NCBI GenBank assembly: GCA_020445415.1
Contig: JAGRGP010000026.1
Coordinates: 1 to 64,000, forward strand
Length of the DNA stretch: 64,000 bases
Direction of reading: 5' to 3'
Source: Gammaproteobacteria bacterium
Lineage (GTDB): Bacteria > Pseudomonadota > Gammaproteobacteria > Chromatiales > Chromatiaceae
Shown one piece after another: positions 1 through 8,622 of this stretch. Within the stretch, counting starts at the first letter, position 1, and every line of letters starts with the position of its first letter. A program made the position numbers and the translations under genes. The notes under the pieces were generated by a model. It worked only from the letters and a program-made list of their open reading frames with translations. It made no database searches and was not told the origin of the DNA.

Positions 1-245
1 GCCACCATGTTGGTCTCGTCGCTGTTGGTGACCGCCAGTATCATCTCCGCATCCTCGCCACCCGCCTGTAACAAAACATCGGGGTGGGCGGCATGGCCCT
101 GGATGGTACGCAAATCGAGCCGATCCTGGAGCTCGCCGAGCAACTCCGCGTCTTGATCAACCACGGTAATATCGTTGGCTTCCGATGCCAAATTATTGGC
201 CACCGAGGTTCCTACCTGTCCGGCTCCAAGAATGATGATCTTCAT
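1..245 (-). CDS. trkA: TrkA, potassium uptake regulatory subunit (N-terminal part)
   Basis: Only the first 81 codons lie in the window; the gene runs off the left edge. The protein begins [17 protein letters not shown], the glycine-rich Rossmann loop (GxGxVG) of the TrkA/RCK NAD-binding fold, and continues with an acidic VVDQD strand end that should bind the nucleotide ribose and then [16 protein letters not shown], typical of TrkA-N domains. TrkA is the cytoplasmic NAD(H)-binding gate subunit of the TrkH/TrkG potassium channel. It lies 100 bp downstream of ntrX on the same strand; the order rsmB-DUF4390-ntrY-ntrX-trkA is common in Gammaproteobacteria. The C-terminal RCK half cannot be judged from here. 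Confidence 0.93.
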   Translation of the reverse strand, partial: MKIIILGAGQVGTSVANNLASEANDITVVDQDAELLGELQDRLDLRTIQGHAAHPDVLLQAGGEDAEMILAVTNSDETNMV

Positions 246-345
246 GGCAGAATTTTCAATTGGCGCCCAAAGAACGGTAACCGTGAATCCCGGCGACCGG
301 AGCTAAGCGGCATGGCCCTTAACCTGTCGTCCGTATCACGCGCAC

Positions 346-1716
346 CTACTTCCTGTCCTTTATCTCAACTCCGAGTGACCGAAGTTTGCGGTAAAGGTGT
401 GTCCTCTCCATCCCGACCTCCTCCGCCATGTTGCTGACATTGCCCCCATATTTGCCGAGCTGGTACTCCAGGTAAATCTTTTCGAACTGTTCGCGAGCCT
501 GACGCAAGGGCTGGTCGAAAGAGACCGGAAGTGCACTGAGTCCCTCGCCTCTCACCTCCACCGAGCCTAACGCCAACTCAACCTCATTCTGACTGATCTC
601 CTCGCCGGTACCGAGAATTAATAGCCGCTGCACCAGGTTTTTTAGTTCACGCAAATTGCCCGGCCAATCATAGTTACGCAGGAAATTCTGCGCGGCAAGG
701 GTAAAATGCCGGTAGGGCAGCTTTTCATGGTCGACAAAATAATCCAAATAGAAATTCAGTAACTCCGGTACGTCTTCGCGGTGTTCGCGTAATGGGGGGA
801 TATGCAGTGGGACGACATTGAGATGGTAGAACAGGTCTTCCCGAAAGTTACCCGCCCTGACCTCTTGCTCCAAATTCCGCTGGGTTGCCGCGATAATGCG
901 GACCTCGACCGCGACCGGCTCGCTTCCTCCCACTCGAAGAAACATGTTGTTGTCGAGGGCGCTCTGTAACTGTAGCTGGGCATCGAGCTCCATGTCCCCC
1001 ACCTCATCCAGGTACAAGGCCCCTCCCCTGGCCTGCTCCAGGGCGCCATAGTGAATCCGGTCGTTGTCTTCGCTGCCAAACAACCCCCTCACCGCATGCC
1101 CAGGCGCCATGGATGCCACCCGGACATCCACGAACGGCAGTTCCCGCCGGGGGCTTTGGGAGTGAAGGTAACGGGCAAAGGTTTCCCGGCCACTACCAGG
1201 TTCTCCGGTGATCAGCACCCAAGTATCGTGCCGAGCAATGCGCTTTACCTGCTCTTTTAGCCGCTGAATAACCATACTCTTGCCGGCCGGCTCGATAACG
1301 GGCGGATGGTGGCGGCGCAACCCAATGTTTTCCATCTTAAGTTTGTCGGCTTCCAGTGCCCGCTCAACGGTTAGCAGCAGTTTTGCCAACGACAAGGGTT
1401 TCTCCAAGAAATCGTAAGCGCCCAAACGGGTCGCTTCGACCGCGGTTTCCACTGTGCCGTGTCCTGACATGATGATTACCGGACAGGGAATTCCATCCTC
1501 GTCTATCCACTCTTTCAACAGGCTGATGCCATCGATGTCGGGCATCCAGATATCCAGCAGAATAAGATCAGGCCGCCGATCCCTGAGCGCCCGGCGTGCC
1601 GAAGCGCCATCCTCGGCAGCGATCACATCGTAGCCTTCATCCTCAAGAATCTCCTTGACCAAGACTCGGATATCGGGCTCGTCATCCACAACCAAGATAT
1701 GGGCGCCACCACTCAT
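346..1716 (-). CDS. ntrX: NtrX-like response regulator, AAA+ domain without GAFTGA
   Basis: 456 residues. A receiver domain (about 5-120) has the acidic pocket DDE at 11-13, the phosphoacceptor Asp55 and the FLEKP lysine at 107. An AAA+ domain of sigma54-activator type follows (about 145-370), with Walker B ALYLDE at 234-239, then a Fis-type helix-turn-helix near the C-terminus (about 425-450). Two features are atypical: Walker A reads GEPGSGRE (172-179) with Arg for the catalytic Lys, and the stretch between LFG and the second conserved segment (about 216-225) has no GAFTGA sigma54-contact loop. It is therefore probably a phosphorylation-dependent DNA-binding regulator rather than a standard sigma54 activator (inference). 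The start ATG overlaps the ntrY stop by 4 bp, so the pair is translationally coupled. Confidence 0.9.
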   Translation of the reverse strand: MSGGAHILVVDDEPDIRVLVKEILEDEGYDVIAAEDGASARRALRDRRPDLILLDIWMPDIDGISLLKEWIDEDGIPCPVIIMSGHGTVETAVEATRLGAYDFLEKPLSLAKLLLTVERALEADKLKMENIGLRRHHPPVIEPAGKSMVIQRLKEQVKRIARHDTWVLITGEPGSGRETFARYLHSQSPRRELPFVDVRVASMAPGHAVRGLFGSEDNDRIHYGALEQARGGALYLDEVGDMELDAQLQLQSALDNNMFLRVGGSEPVAVEVRIIAATQRNLEQEVRAGNFREDLFYHLNVVPLHIPPLREHREDVPELLNFYLDYFVDHEKLPYRHFTLAAQNFLRNYDWPGNLRELKNLVQRLLILGTGEEISQNEVELALGSVEVRGEGLSALPVSFDQPLRQAREQFEKIYLEYQLGKYGGNVSNMAEEVGMERTHLYRKLRSLGVEIKDRK

Positions 1717-3947
1717 ACTAAGTCCTCCGTGCCCGCAGTTAGTCGCGGAGAATCTCCCGATTCACTCCGACCTTTGGGATCAAACAACGGTAACCGCAGC
1801 ACCACCTCGACCCCGTTTCCGGGACGATTCGCTGCCCAGATCAGGCCCCCATGTTCTTCGATAATCTTCTTCACGATTGCCAGTCCCAGACCTGTACCCT
1901 TCGCCTTGGTGGTCACATACGGTTCAAATAAATGGCTCAGGGTCTCGTCATTGAAACCCGGCCCGTTGTCAGAAACCTTTAATTCTACAAAAGTACACTC
2001 GGATTCGGTCAACACCCGGGTGCTCACTTCGATGCGGGGGTCAGGCGTTTCCGCAACCGCCTCCACCGCATTCTTCACCAGATTATGCACCACCTGCCTA
2101 AGCCGCACCGGATCGGCCTCCACACTCGCTTGACCCGCTGTCAGCGCGATCTCCAGGTCTGGGTGCATACCAGCACTCTTATAGAGGTCCATCACCTCCG
2201 AAACAATATTCTCCAGCGGCACCGGCCTGCGATTGATCTGTGGAGGCCTGGCGTAGTCGGAAAAGGCATTCACCATTTCCTTCATTGCTTCCACCTGCTG
2301 CACAATCGTGTGAGTGGCCCGGTCCAGTACCTGGGCATCCTGTGGCGGCATGCTGTTTAGATACTTGTGCCGCAACCGCTCGGCAGAGAGCTGAATCGGC
2401 GTGAGTGGGTTCTTTATCTCGTGCGCGAGGCGACGGGCGACCTCGCCCCAAGCGGCATCCCGCTGGGCTTTGATCAGCGTGGTAATGTCGTCAAAGACCA
2501 GGGCGTAACCCACCGATTCATCATTCGGTTGAGCCAGAGGCGTCCCTCGACACAGCAGTACTTGGCGCCCTTCGCCGCCAAACAGTGTTACCTGCTCGCG
2601 CCAGTCGCGCACTTCGTCCTCGATGGGCTCCCTAATCGCCTCGACGAACTGTTTGAGTTGCGCGGAAACCATCGCGAGGCCGCTCAACGGCCGCCCCAGG
2701 AACTCATGGAGGTCTACCTTGAGAATATCGTGAGCCGCCTGGTTCGCGGTTTGGATACAGCCTCCGGCGTCCAACGCCATCACCCCCGAGGAGAGGCGGC
2801 CCAACACGGTTTCCAAGTAAGCGTGCTGCGCCTCGACCAACCGCTGACTGGCAGCAGCATCGTCTCTGGCCTGGGAGATACGGCGGGTCATCGCATTGAA
2901 GGAGGCAACCAAAAATCCCAGCTCATCCCGTAGCTTGGGCAACGGTAACCGCATGTCGTAGTCTCCTGCGGCTACTGCCCGGGTGCCCTCGGCAATATCG
3001 GTAATCGGCGATACCAATCGCCGGGCGGAGAAAAACGCTGCCCAGATGGCGGATAACAAGCTGAACAGCAGCACCAAGGCCAGGGTGAGAGTGAAGGTAT
3101 TCTTGAGGCTGGTACGCAAATAGGCCAATTCCTTATAACGGTTATAGGCGCCTTGGACGGTTTCGGTCAATTGAGAGATGCTGGTCGAGGTGGGAAAAAT
3201 CGCCTGCAGGATATAGCCACGGCTTTTGTCATAGAGAGCCACCCGCACATCCAGAAGGTCGTCTCCCGCGCGGGGCGCAATCGCAACGAAAGGATCACCG
3301 TCGCGTACTTGCTGCAGGATCGAACTCTGAGGTTGATTAGGGACCAGGATCGTGGGATCGACGTTGCTGATGGCAACGGTACCACCGGTAGGCTCCAGTA
3401 ACGCCACCTCGGAAGCCCCAAATCTGGCCCTGAGGTCGTCCAGGCTGACACTGAGACCGGCAACCGAAGTACCGCTTAGATCGGTCAACAACAACTGAGT
3501 CGATTTAAGCCGTTCCCGTTTGTGCAAATCCAGGGATGCTCGGCTGAGCGCCAATGCATCCTCCATCGCTTTGTCGATCTGTACGTCGAACCAACTCTCG
3601 ATCCCTTGCAGCAGGAACTGCTGGGAATAGTAATAGACAACCGTTACCGGCACTAAAGAAAGTACGATAAACAGCACTACCATCCGCAGCGTGAGCCGGG
3701 AGCCGGCCTCCCGGCGGCGAAAGCTGACAAGCAGTTGACCAATATTGACCCCGATCAACATGACCAGGACAAACAACCCCACCAGGCTGACAACCAGCAG
3801 CGGAACAAACAGCCGGCTGAGCTGCTCGGCGTTTTGCACCGCACTGCTCATCAAGTGCAGGGAGGCCAATACCACCGCAAGCAGCCCGAATACCGGCAAC
3901 GCCCCGCTGCTTAAACGCCTTATCGCTGAAGGGGCCATTCGCGCCAT
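1713..3947 (-). CDS. ntrY: NtrY-like membrane sensor histidine kinase
   Basis: About 744 residues from the ATG at 3947; a GTG at 3965 and an ATG at 3938 are alternatives, and none has a clear ribosome site. The order is: two N-terminal membrane helices, a third followed by an extracytoplasmic sensing region (about 110-285), a fourth helix (about 290-315), a HAMP linker, a PAS domain (about 375-480), HisKA with the phosphoacceptor in RRLAHEIKNPLTP, and HATPase_c with DNGPGF and GTGLGL boxes. This is the NtrY architecture; such kinases phosphorylate NtrX and are tied to nitrogen, redox or envelope signals depending on the species. The start lies inside the end of the DUF4390 gene, so the chain DUF4390-ntrY-ntrX is probably one transcript. 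Confidence 0.9.
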   Translation of the reverse strand: MARMAPSAIRRLSSGALPVFGLLAVVLASLHLMSSAVQNAEQLSRLFVPLLVVSLVGLFVLVMLIGVNIGQLLVSFRRREAGSRLTLRMVVLFIVLSLVPVTVVYYYSQQFLLQGIESWFDVQIDKAMEDALALSRASLDLHKRERLKSTQLLLTDLSGTSVAGLSVSLDDLRARFGASEVALLEPTGGTVAISNVDPTILVPNQPQSSILQQVRDGDPFVAIAPRAGDDLLDVRVALYDKSRGYILQAIFPTSTSISQLTETVQGAYNRYKELAYLRTSLKNTFTLTLALVLLFSLLSAIWAAFFSARRLVSPITDIAEGTRAVAAGDYDMRLPLPKLRDELGFLVASFNAMTRRISQARDDAAASQRLVEAQHAYLETVLGRLSSGVMALDAGGCIQTANQAAHDILKVDLHEFLGRPLSGLAMVSAQLKQFVEAIREPIEDEVRDWREQVTLFGGEGRQVLLCRGTPLAQPNDESVGYALVFDDITTLIKAQRDAAWGEVARRLAHEIKNPLTPIQLSAERLRHKYLNSMPPQDAQVLDRATHTIVQQVEAMKEMVNAFSDYARPPQINRRPVPLENIVSEVMDLYKSAGMHPDLEIALTAGQASVEADPVRLRQVVHNLVKNAVEAVAETPDPRIEVSTRVLTESECTFVELKVSDNGPGFNDETLSHLFEPYVTTKAKGTGLGLAIVKKIIEEHGGLIWAANRPGNGVEVVLRLPLFDPKGRSESGDSPRLTAGTEDLV

Positions 3948-4480
3948 TTGCTGCTCAGTTTCCACGAAGAGGTAAGGTAGGCGGTCGGTCGCAACGGCAA
4001 CGGCAACGCTTCGATATCCAGGCTCGCGCGCAACGACAAACGATAAGATTCGCCGGGCGAGAGCCTATCCTCGGCGATTAACGGAAAATCTTTTATCTCT
4101 CCCAACGCTTCGAATGCCGAGCGCTGGGTAAAAAAAGTTTGCTGAACATCACTCTGCAAATCTTCGACCTGATAGGTGGAAGACAGTACCAGATAGCGAA
4201 TCCGGTAGCGCAACCTAAGGTCTAACAGATCATTCTCCCAGATCCAAGATCCCTTCTCCCGCAGTTGAACATGGACCTCGAGCGTAAGCGGTACACCGTT
4301 ATGCAGCGCCTCGATCACCGTGTCCGAAAACTGGTAATCGATATTAGCATCCATCAGGTAGGTACCCTCCACTGGCCGGGCACTGAGCTGCTCTACCCGA
4401 AACTCGGCAGAAGCGGCCACACCCGTCATCAGCATGGCGATTACCACCAGTAGAGTTAGGGCCAAACGGTGCAATCTCAT
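3920..4480 (-). CDS. DUF4390 family exported protein
   Basis: 186 residues with a Sec-type signal peptide (basic MRLHRLALTLL, hydrophobic core, cleavage near ASA at about 22-25). The mature part is beta-rich and contains ANIDYQFSDTVIEAL and the arginine-rich RLRYRIRYLVLSSTYQV segment, typical of the DUF4390 family regularly found between rsmB and ntrY. No catalytic motif is visible. The context suggests a periplasmic partner of the NtrY sensor, but this is inference from gene order alone. It begins 6 bp after the rsmB stop and its 3' end overlaps the ntrY start. Confidence 0.85.
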   Translation of the reverse strand: MRLHRLALTLLVVIAMLMTGVAASAEFRVEQLSARPVEGTYLMDANIDYQFSDTVIEALHNGVPLTLEVHVQLREKGSWIWENDLLDLRLRYRIRYLVLSSTYQVEDLQSDVQQTFFTQRSAFEALGEIKDFPLIAEDRLSPGESYRLSLRASLDIEALPLPLRPTAYLTSSWKLSSKWREWPLQR

Positions 4481-4486
4481 GTTTTT

Positions 4487-5797
4487 CTATAGTTTTTCAA
4501 GAAGTGCATAATAAAAACCGTCCATCTCCTGTTCCCCAGGAAGGGTTTGTCGCCCGGGATGGCAGGGCTGTCCCCAAGTTGCCTCGATGACCCGCTCCCG
4601 AACATCGACACGACCCTCCACAAATCGTCGCATCTGTAACTGATTTTCCTCCGGCAACAGGGAGCAAGTCGCATACAACAGTAGCCCGCCCGGCCTTAAC
4701 AATGGCCAGATAGCATGGAGAATCTGCCGCTGCGTCTCGACCAGCTGGGGAATCTGCTCGGGCTTTCTAAGTATCTTGACGTCAGGGTGGCGGCGGATGA
4801 TCCCAGTAGCCGAACAGGGCACGTCCAACAGTATCCGGTCATAACGCCTCTCCGCCCAGTTCCCCCGGGGACTTCGCGCATCCCCCTCGGCGACCTCCGC
4901 GGAAATCCCAAGCCGGGACAGGTTTTCACGAATTCGACCCAACCGCCGGGAATCGATGTCGATCGCGGTTAGTTCGATCCCTTGGGGCGCCGCTTCAAGC
5001 AGGTGGCACGTCTTACCTCCGGGCGCTGCGCAGGCATCCAGGATCCGTGCTCCGCGCTGGGGTGCGAGCAATCCGGCCGCCAGCTGGGCTCCCCCATCCT
5101 GTACCGAAACCTGACCTTCGGCAAAACCGGGCAGCTCTTCCACCGGCCGAGGCGTTTCGAGCACCAGCCCGCTGGCAACCATCGGCATGGCCCGCGCGGC
5201 TATCCCCTCGCCCGCTAGCCGCTGCAGATAATCTGCCCGGGAAAGACGCGTCAGATTCACCCTTAGGCTCATCGGTGGATGCTCACTGCTCGCCAATACC
5301 AGCCTCTCCCAGTGCTTAGGCCATGCCGACCGCAACCTCTCGAGAAGCCAATCCGGATAGAGATAGCGAACTGAGGGATCCGTAGTGACCGCCGCCAACA
5401 GCGCCTCCCGCTCCCGCTGAAATCGCCTTAGCACCGCATTGACGAGTCCTGCCGCCCAGGGTTTCTTGAGCGCCCTTGACGCCTCGACCGTCTCGGCGAG
5501 CGCCGCATGCGGCGCCACCCGCATATGCTGCAGTTGATAAAGCCCAACCAGTATGAGGGCACGGATATCATTATCCTTAGCTCTTACCGGCCGCTTCATC
5601 AGCCGCTGAGCAAGTGCGTCCAGCTGATTCCACCAGCGAGCCACACCGAAACAGATCTCCTTGACTAGGGCGGCATCCCGTGGCGAGACCCCCTCCAAGC
5701 CATCATCCATGAGCACGGCAAGCGACCGGTTCGTGTTCAGACCGCCCAATAGCGCCGCGGCTACCGCCCTTGGATTGCTACTTCGGCTACCACTCAA
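4487..5797 (-). CDS. rsmB: 16S rRNA m5C967 methyltransferase RsmB
   Basis: About 436 residues from a TTG at 5797, which is preceded by a GGGGGG ribosome site about 6 nt away and overlaps the fmt stop by 11 bp. The reading frame is open further upstream to an ATG at 5911, but that extension is cysteine-rich and lies inside fmt. An N-terminal NusB-like RNA-binding domain (about 10-140) contains KEICFGVARW. It is followed by a Rossmann methyltransferase with the SAM loop DACAAPGGKT, motif IV DVPCSATG (general cysteine) and motif VI YATCSLLPEEN (nucleophilic cysteine). These mark a functional RNA cytosine-5 methyltransferase that modifies C967 of 16S rRNA. The length matches the E. coli family member. 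Confidence 0.95.
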   Translation of the reverse strand: MSGSRSSNPRAVAAALLGGLNTNRSLAVLMDDGLEGVSPRDAALVKEICFGVARWWNQLDALAQRLMKRPVRAKDNDIRALILVGLYQLQHMRVAPHAALAETVEASRALKKPWAAGLVNAVLRRFQREREALLAAVTTDPSVRYLYPDWLLERLRSAWPKHWERLVLASSEHPPMSLRVNLTRLSRADYLQRLAGEGIAARAMPMVASGLVLETPRPVEELPGFAEGQVSVQDGGAQLAAGLLAPQRGARILDACAAPGGKTCHLLEAAPQGIELTAIDIDSRRLGRIRENLSRLGISAEVAEGDARSPRGNWAERRYDRILLDVPCSATGIIRRHPDVKILRKPEQIPQLVETQRQILHAIWPLLRPGGLLLYATCSLLPEENQLQMRRFVEGRVDVRERVIEATWGQPCHPGRQTLPGEQEMDGFYYALLEKL

Positions 5798-6728
5798 ACC
5801 GCACCCCCCGCAGCTGGCGCGCATTGAGAAAATCGCCTGCCAGCAAAGCCCGTTTGCCGGGCATTTGCAACACGTGGATGCGCAGCCCCCCTTCGCCGGT
5901 GGCCACATCAATTCCAGCGGGAGTGGCCTCGGTTACCGTTCCCGGTGGCGCCCCGGACTCCCCCGCTACCACGCTGCTCTCCCATATGCGCAGAGGCTGT
6001 CCTTGCAGTTCCGTGTAGGCTACCGGCCAGGGGTTGAAGGCGCGTACCTTGCGATCCAGTTCGACCGCGGGACGCGACCAATCGATGCGCCCCTCCCCTT
6101 TACCGAGCTTGCGGGCATAGCAAGACAACGTGTCATCCTGGGGTTGTCCCCTCATCCCACCGCTAGCGATCCTCGGCAGCGCCACCATCAGGGCCTCGGC
6201 GCCCAACCGGGCCAATTTGTCATGGAGGCTACCTCCGGTCTCCCGCGTGTCGATCACGCAACGGCGCTGCAACAGTATCGGTCCGTCATCCAAACCCTCC
6301 GACATCTGCATGATAGTGACTCCGCTCTCCTGCTCGCCAGCTTCTATGGCCCGCTGAATAGGCGCGGCCCCCCGCCACCGCGGCAACAGGGAGGCATGAA
6401 CGTTCACACAGCCAAGTCGCGAGGCATTCAGTACCCGTGGCGGCAGAATCAGCCCATAGGCGACGACCACCATCAGATCCGCATGCAATTCCTCCAACCG
6501 CTGAAGATCCTTGGGGTCTCGGAAATTCCCCGGCTGCCTGACCGGCAACTCGTGCTCCAGGGCGCACTGCTTAACCGGGCTGAAGGCAAGCTGGCGGCCG
6601 CGTCCCGCCGGACGGTCGGGCTGTGTGTAGACTGCCGATATTTGATACCCGGAGGCCAAAAGCGCCTCCAGCGAATAGCGCGAGAATTCTGGGGTACCCG
6701 CAAATACGATGTTAAGCTGCTGTTCCAT
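5787..6728 (-). CDS. fmt: Methionyl-tRNA formyltransferase
   Basis: 313 residues, near the usual length. The N-terminal formyltransferase domain has INVFAGTPEFS-type opening residues and the SLLPRWRGAAPIQRAI signature with the catalytic Asn-His-Asp region (VNVHASLLP). The C-terminal OB-like tRNA-binding domain contains FNPWPVAYTEL. It transfers a formyl group from 10-formyltetrahydrofolate to Met-tRNAfMet for initiation. It follows def by 17 bp, and its stop overlaps the rsmB start. The trio def-fmt-rsmB is a conserved operon. Confidence 0.97.
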   Translation of the reverse strand: MEQQLNIVFAGTPEFSRYSLEALLASGYQISAVYTQPDRPAGRGRQLAFSPVKQCALEHELPVRQPGNFRDPKDLQRLEELHADLMVVVAYGLILPPRVLNASRLGCVNVHASLLPRWRGAAPIQRAIEAGEQESGVTIMQMSEGLDDGPILLQRRCVIDTRETGGSLHDKLARLGAEALMVALPRIASGGMRGQPQDDTLSCYARKLGKGEGRIDWSRPAVELDRKVRAFNPWPVAYTELQGQPLRIWESSVVAGESGAPPGTVTEATPAGIDVATGEGGLRIHVLQMPGKRALLAGDFLNARQLRGVRFEW

Positions 6729-6745
6729 TGCGGGGCAGGCCGTTC

Positions 6746-7282
6746 TCAGATCACCTGCCGCCCCGCTGACTCCGGTTCCGCGCGCCCCTGACGATCCTCC
6801 TTCAACAGCCGTTTTCTGATCCGCTGTCGCTTCAGGCCCGAGAGATAATCGATAAACAGCTTTCCTTCGAGATGATCGAGTTCGTGCTGAATACAGACCG
6901 CCAACAAGCCCTCCGCAGCCAGCTCGAATGGCACCCCTTCACGATTTAGCGCCCGCACTTCCACCCGGTCGGCCCTTACCACCCGCTCGTACACGTCAGG
7001 AACCGAGAGACAGCCTTCATCCATCTCCTCCTCCCCGGACTTGCTGATGATCTCCGGATTAATCAGGCAAAGTGGTTCATCGTGAGTTTCCGATATATCG
7101 ATGACTACCACCCTCCGCGAATCATTGACCTGGGTGGCAGCCAGCCCAATGCCCGGCGCCGTGTACATGGTCTCCAGCATGTCATCGACCAACCGACGTA
7201 CCGATTCATCAACACGTTTTACAGGCTGCGCCTTATTGCGAAGCCGTGGATCGGGAAAGTGGAGTATTTTCAGTATAGCCAT
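6746..7282 (-). CDS. def: Peptide deformylase
   Basis: 178 residues. All three signature boxes of the family are present: [15 protein letters not shown] (metal-binding Cys) and QHELDHLEG (HExxH, two metal-binding His and the catalytic Glu). It removes the N-formyl group from nascent proteins in the cytosol. It is the first gene of the def-fmt-rsmB run and divergent from the lysM-dprA-smg-topA run. Confidence 0.97.
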   Translation of the reverse strand: MAILKILHFPDPRLRNKAQPVKRVDESVRRLVDDMLETMYTAPGIGLAATQVNDSRRVVVIDISETHDEPLCLINPEIISKSGEEEMDEGCLSVPDVYERVVRADRVEVRALNREGVPFELAAEGLLAVCIQHELDHLEGKLFIDYLSGLKRQRIRKRLLKEDRQGRAEPESAGRQVI

Positions 7283-7584
7283 TCAAGTTCTCACAATATT
7301 CAAGGAACGCGAGCCCCCTCCGATATCCTCATACCCCCACGATAAAGAAGTACGGATATCTTCCGTAGCAACCGGCCAAGTCCCATTTTTTGACCCGTTT
7401 CATATATTGGTGAAGACACCTCGGATAAAGTTCCTCTGGTAAAAAGATAAGTTAATTCGTTAACATGACTTCAATTATACAGAATTACCTGGCTTACTTC
7501 TGTTCCCCATCACTCAAGATCCGGGATAAAGATCCGCTATTACCCAGAGCCGAAGAATTATATCGATATAGTAAAGGGACAAAT
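7283..7584. promoter_or_regulatory. Divergent intergenic region between def and lysM
   Basis: About 300 bp without a gene. It should hold the divergent promoters for def-fmt-rsmB and lysM-dprA-smg-topA. It contains a small hairpin GTTAA-TTCG-TTAAC at 7451-7464 with a UUCG-type loop, and a 12-bp perfect palindrome TATATCGATATA at 7559-7570 just upstream of the AAAGGG ribosome site of lysM. No promoter pair can be assigned with certainty. An in-frame ATG at 7465 would extend LysM by 40 residues, but that extension would bury the signal peptide, so the region is treated as non-coding. Confidence 0.5.
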
Positions 7585-8622
7585 ATGCTTACGTATATCC
7601 AAAGGTTTCTCAGTATTGTCCTCGGCCTGTACCTGACCGGTAGTGTAATGGCGGCGGATGGAGGGCTACTCAAACCCTCCCACCCCGAACGCTACGTGGT
7701 GGTAAAAGGCGATACGCTATGGGACATCTCGGGACGGTTCCTCAGCGAGCCTTGGCGTTGGCCCGATATCTGGCACGCCAACCCGCAGATCGAGAATCCC
7801 CATCTCATCTATCCCGGGGATATTATCGAACTCTCATACGTTGAGGGGAAACCGCGGCTCTCCCTGAAGCGCGGGGGCCTGGTAAAGCTCTCGCCGAGGG
7901 TTCGCTCCGACGCGGTCGGCAACGCTATTCCCGCCATTCCCATCAATGCCATACAGCAATTCCTGTCGCGCCCATATGTGTTGAACGACACAGCTCTTGA
8001 AGGTGTTCCCTATATTGTTAGTTTCGGTGAGGAACATCTACTCGGCAGCACCAATGTTAAGGCTTATGTGCGATCGATCGAAACCGAGAAACATGCCCAT
8101 TTCGATGTAATTCGGCCGGGCCCCCCCTACCGGGACGGAGACACCGGGGAGATCCTCGGTTACCAGGCTCGATACGTAGGTAACGCGGAGCTTTTCGAAA
8201 CTGGCGATCCCGCAACCGTAATGCTCAACGACATGCAACTGGAATTCACGATCGGCGATCGCCTGATACCCGATACCGAGACCCTCCCGCTGGGCACCTT
8301 CGTTCCCAGAGTTCCGGACCGCGAAATCGGCGGGAGCATCATCGGGGTATTGAACGGAGTCAATCAGATCGGACAATATGATACCGTCGTGCTCGATAGA
8401 GGTGGAGAGGACGGGTTGAAGCCCGGTAACGTACTGGCAATCAACCACCACGGCGCGCTCGTGCGAGACACAGTGGCGAAGTTTGGCGGGACCAAGGTAA
8501 AACTGCCTGACGAACCCGCCGGCATCCTGCTGGTCTATCGCGCCTTTGACCGGGTCAGTTTCGGGCTGGTAATGTACGCAACCCGGGCGATTCACGTCGG
8601 AGATCGCGTAGCGAACCCGTAA
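7585..8622 (+). CDS. LysM-domain exported protein
   Basis: 345 residues from the ATG at 7585. This start is chosen because it has an AAAGGG ribosome site and gives a clean signal peptide (MLTYIQRFLSIVLGLYLTGSVMA, cleavage after VMA). One LysM domain follows directly (YVVVKGDTLWDISGRFL to IYPGDII), a peptidoglycan-binding fold. The remaining 270 residues carry no recognised catalytic motif and form a beta-rich region repeatedly found in LysM proteins encoded next to dprA. It is probably periplasmic and wall-bound. The stop overlaps the dprA ATG in a TAATG junction. Confidence 0.9.
   Translation: MLTYIQRFLSIVLGLYLTGSVMAADGGLLKPSHPERYVVVKGDTLWDISGRFLSEPWRWPDIWHANPQIENPHLIYPGDIIELSYVEGKPRLSLKRGGLVKLSPRVRSDAVGNAIPAIPINAIQQFLSRPYVLNDTALEGVPYIVSFGEEHLLGSTNVKAYVRSIETEKHAHFDVIRPGPPYRDGDTGEILGYQARYVGNAELFETGDPATVMLNDMQLEFTIGDRLIPDTETLPLGTFVPRVPDREIGGSIIGVLNGVNQIGQYDTVVLDRGGEDGLKPGNVLAINHHGALVRDTVAKFGGTKVKLPDEPAGILLVYRAFDRVSFGLVMYATRAIHVGDRVANP

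Noticed and set aside
5661-6791. Long plus-strand open frame (376 codons) across rsmB and fmt
   Set aside because: It is antisense to two unmistakable genes, has low-complexity proline/arginine-rich content and no family motif; it is a shadow of GC-rich codon bias.
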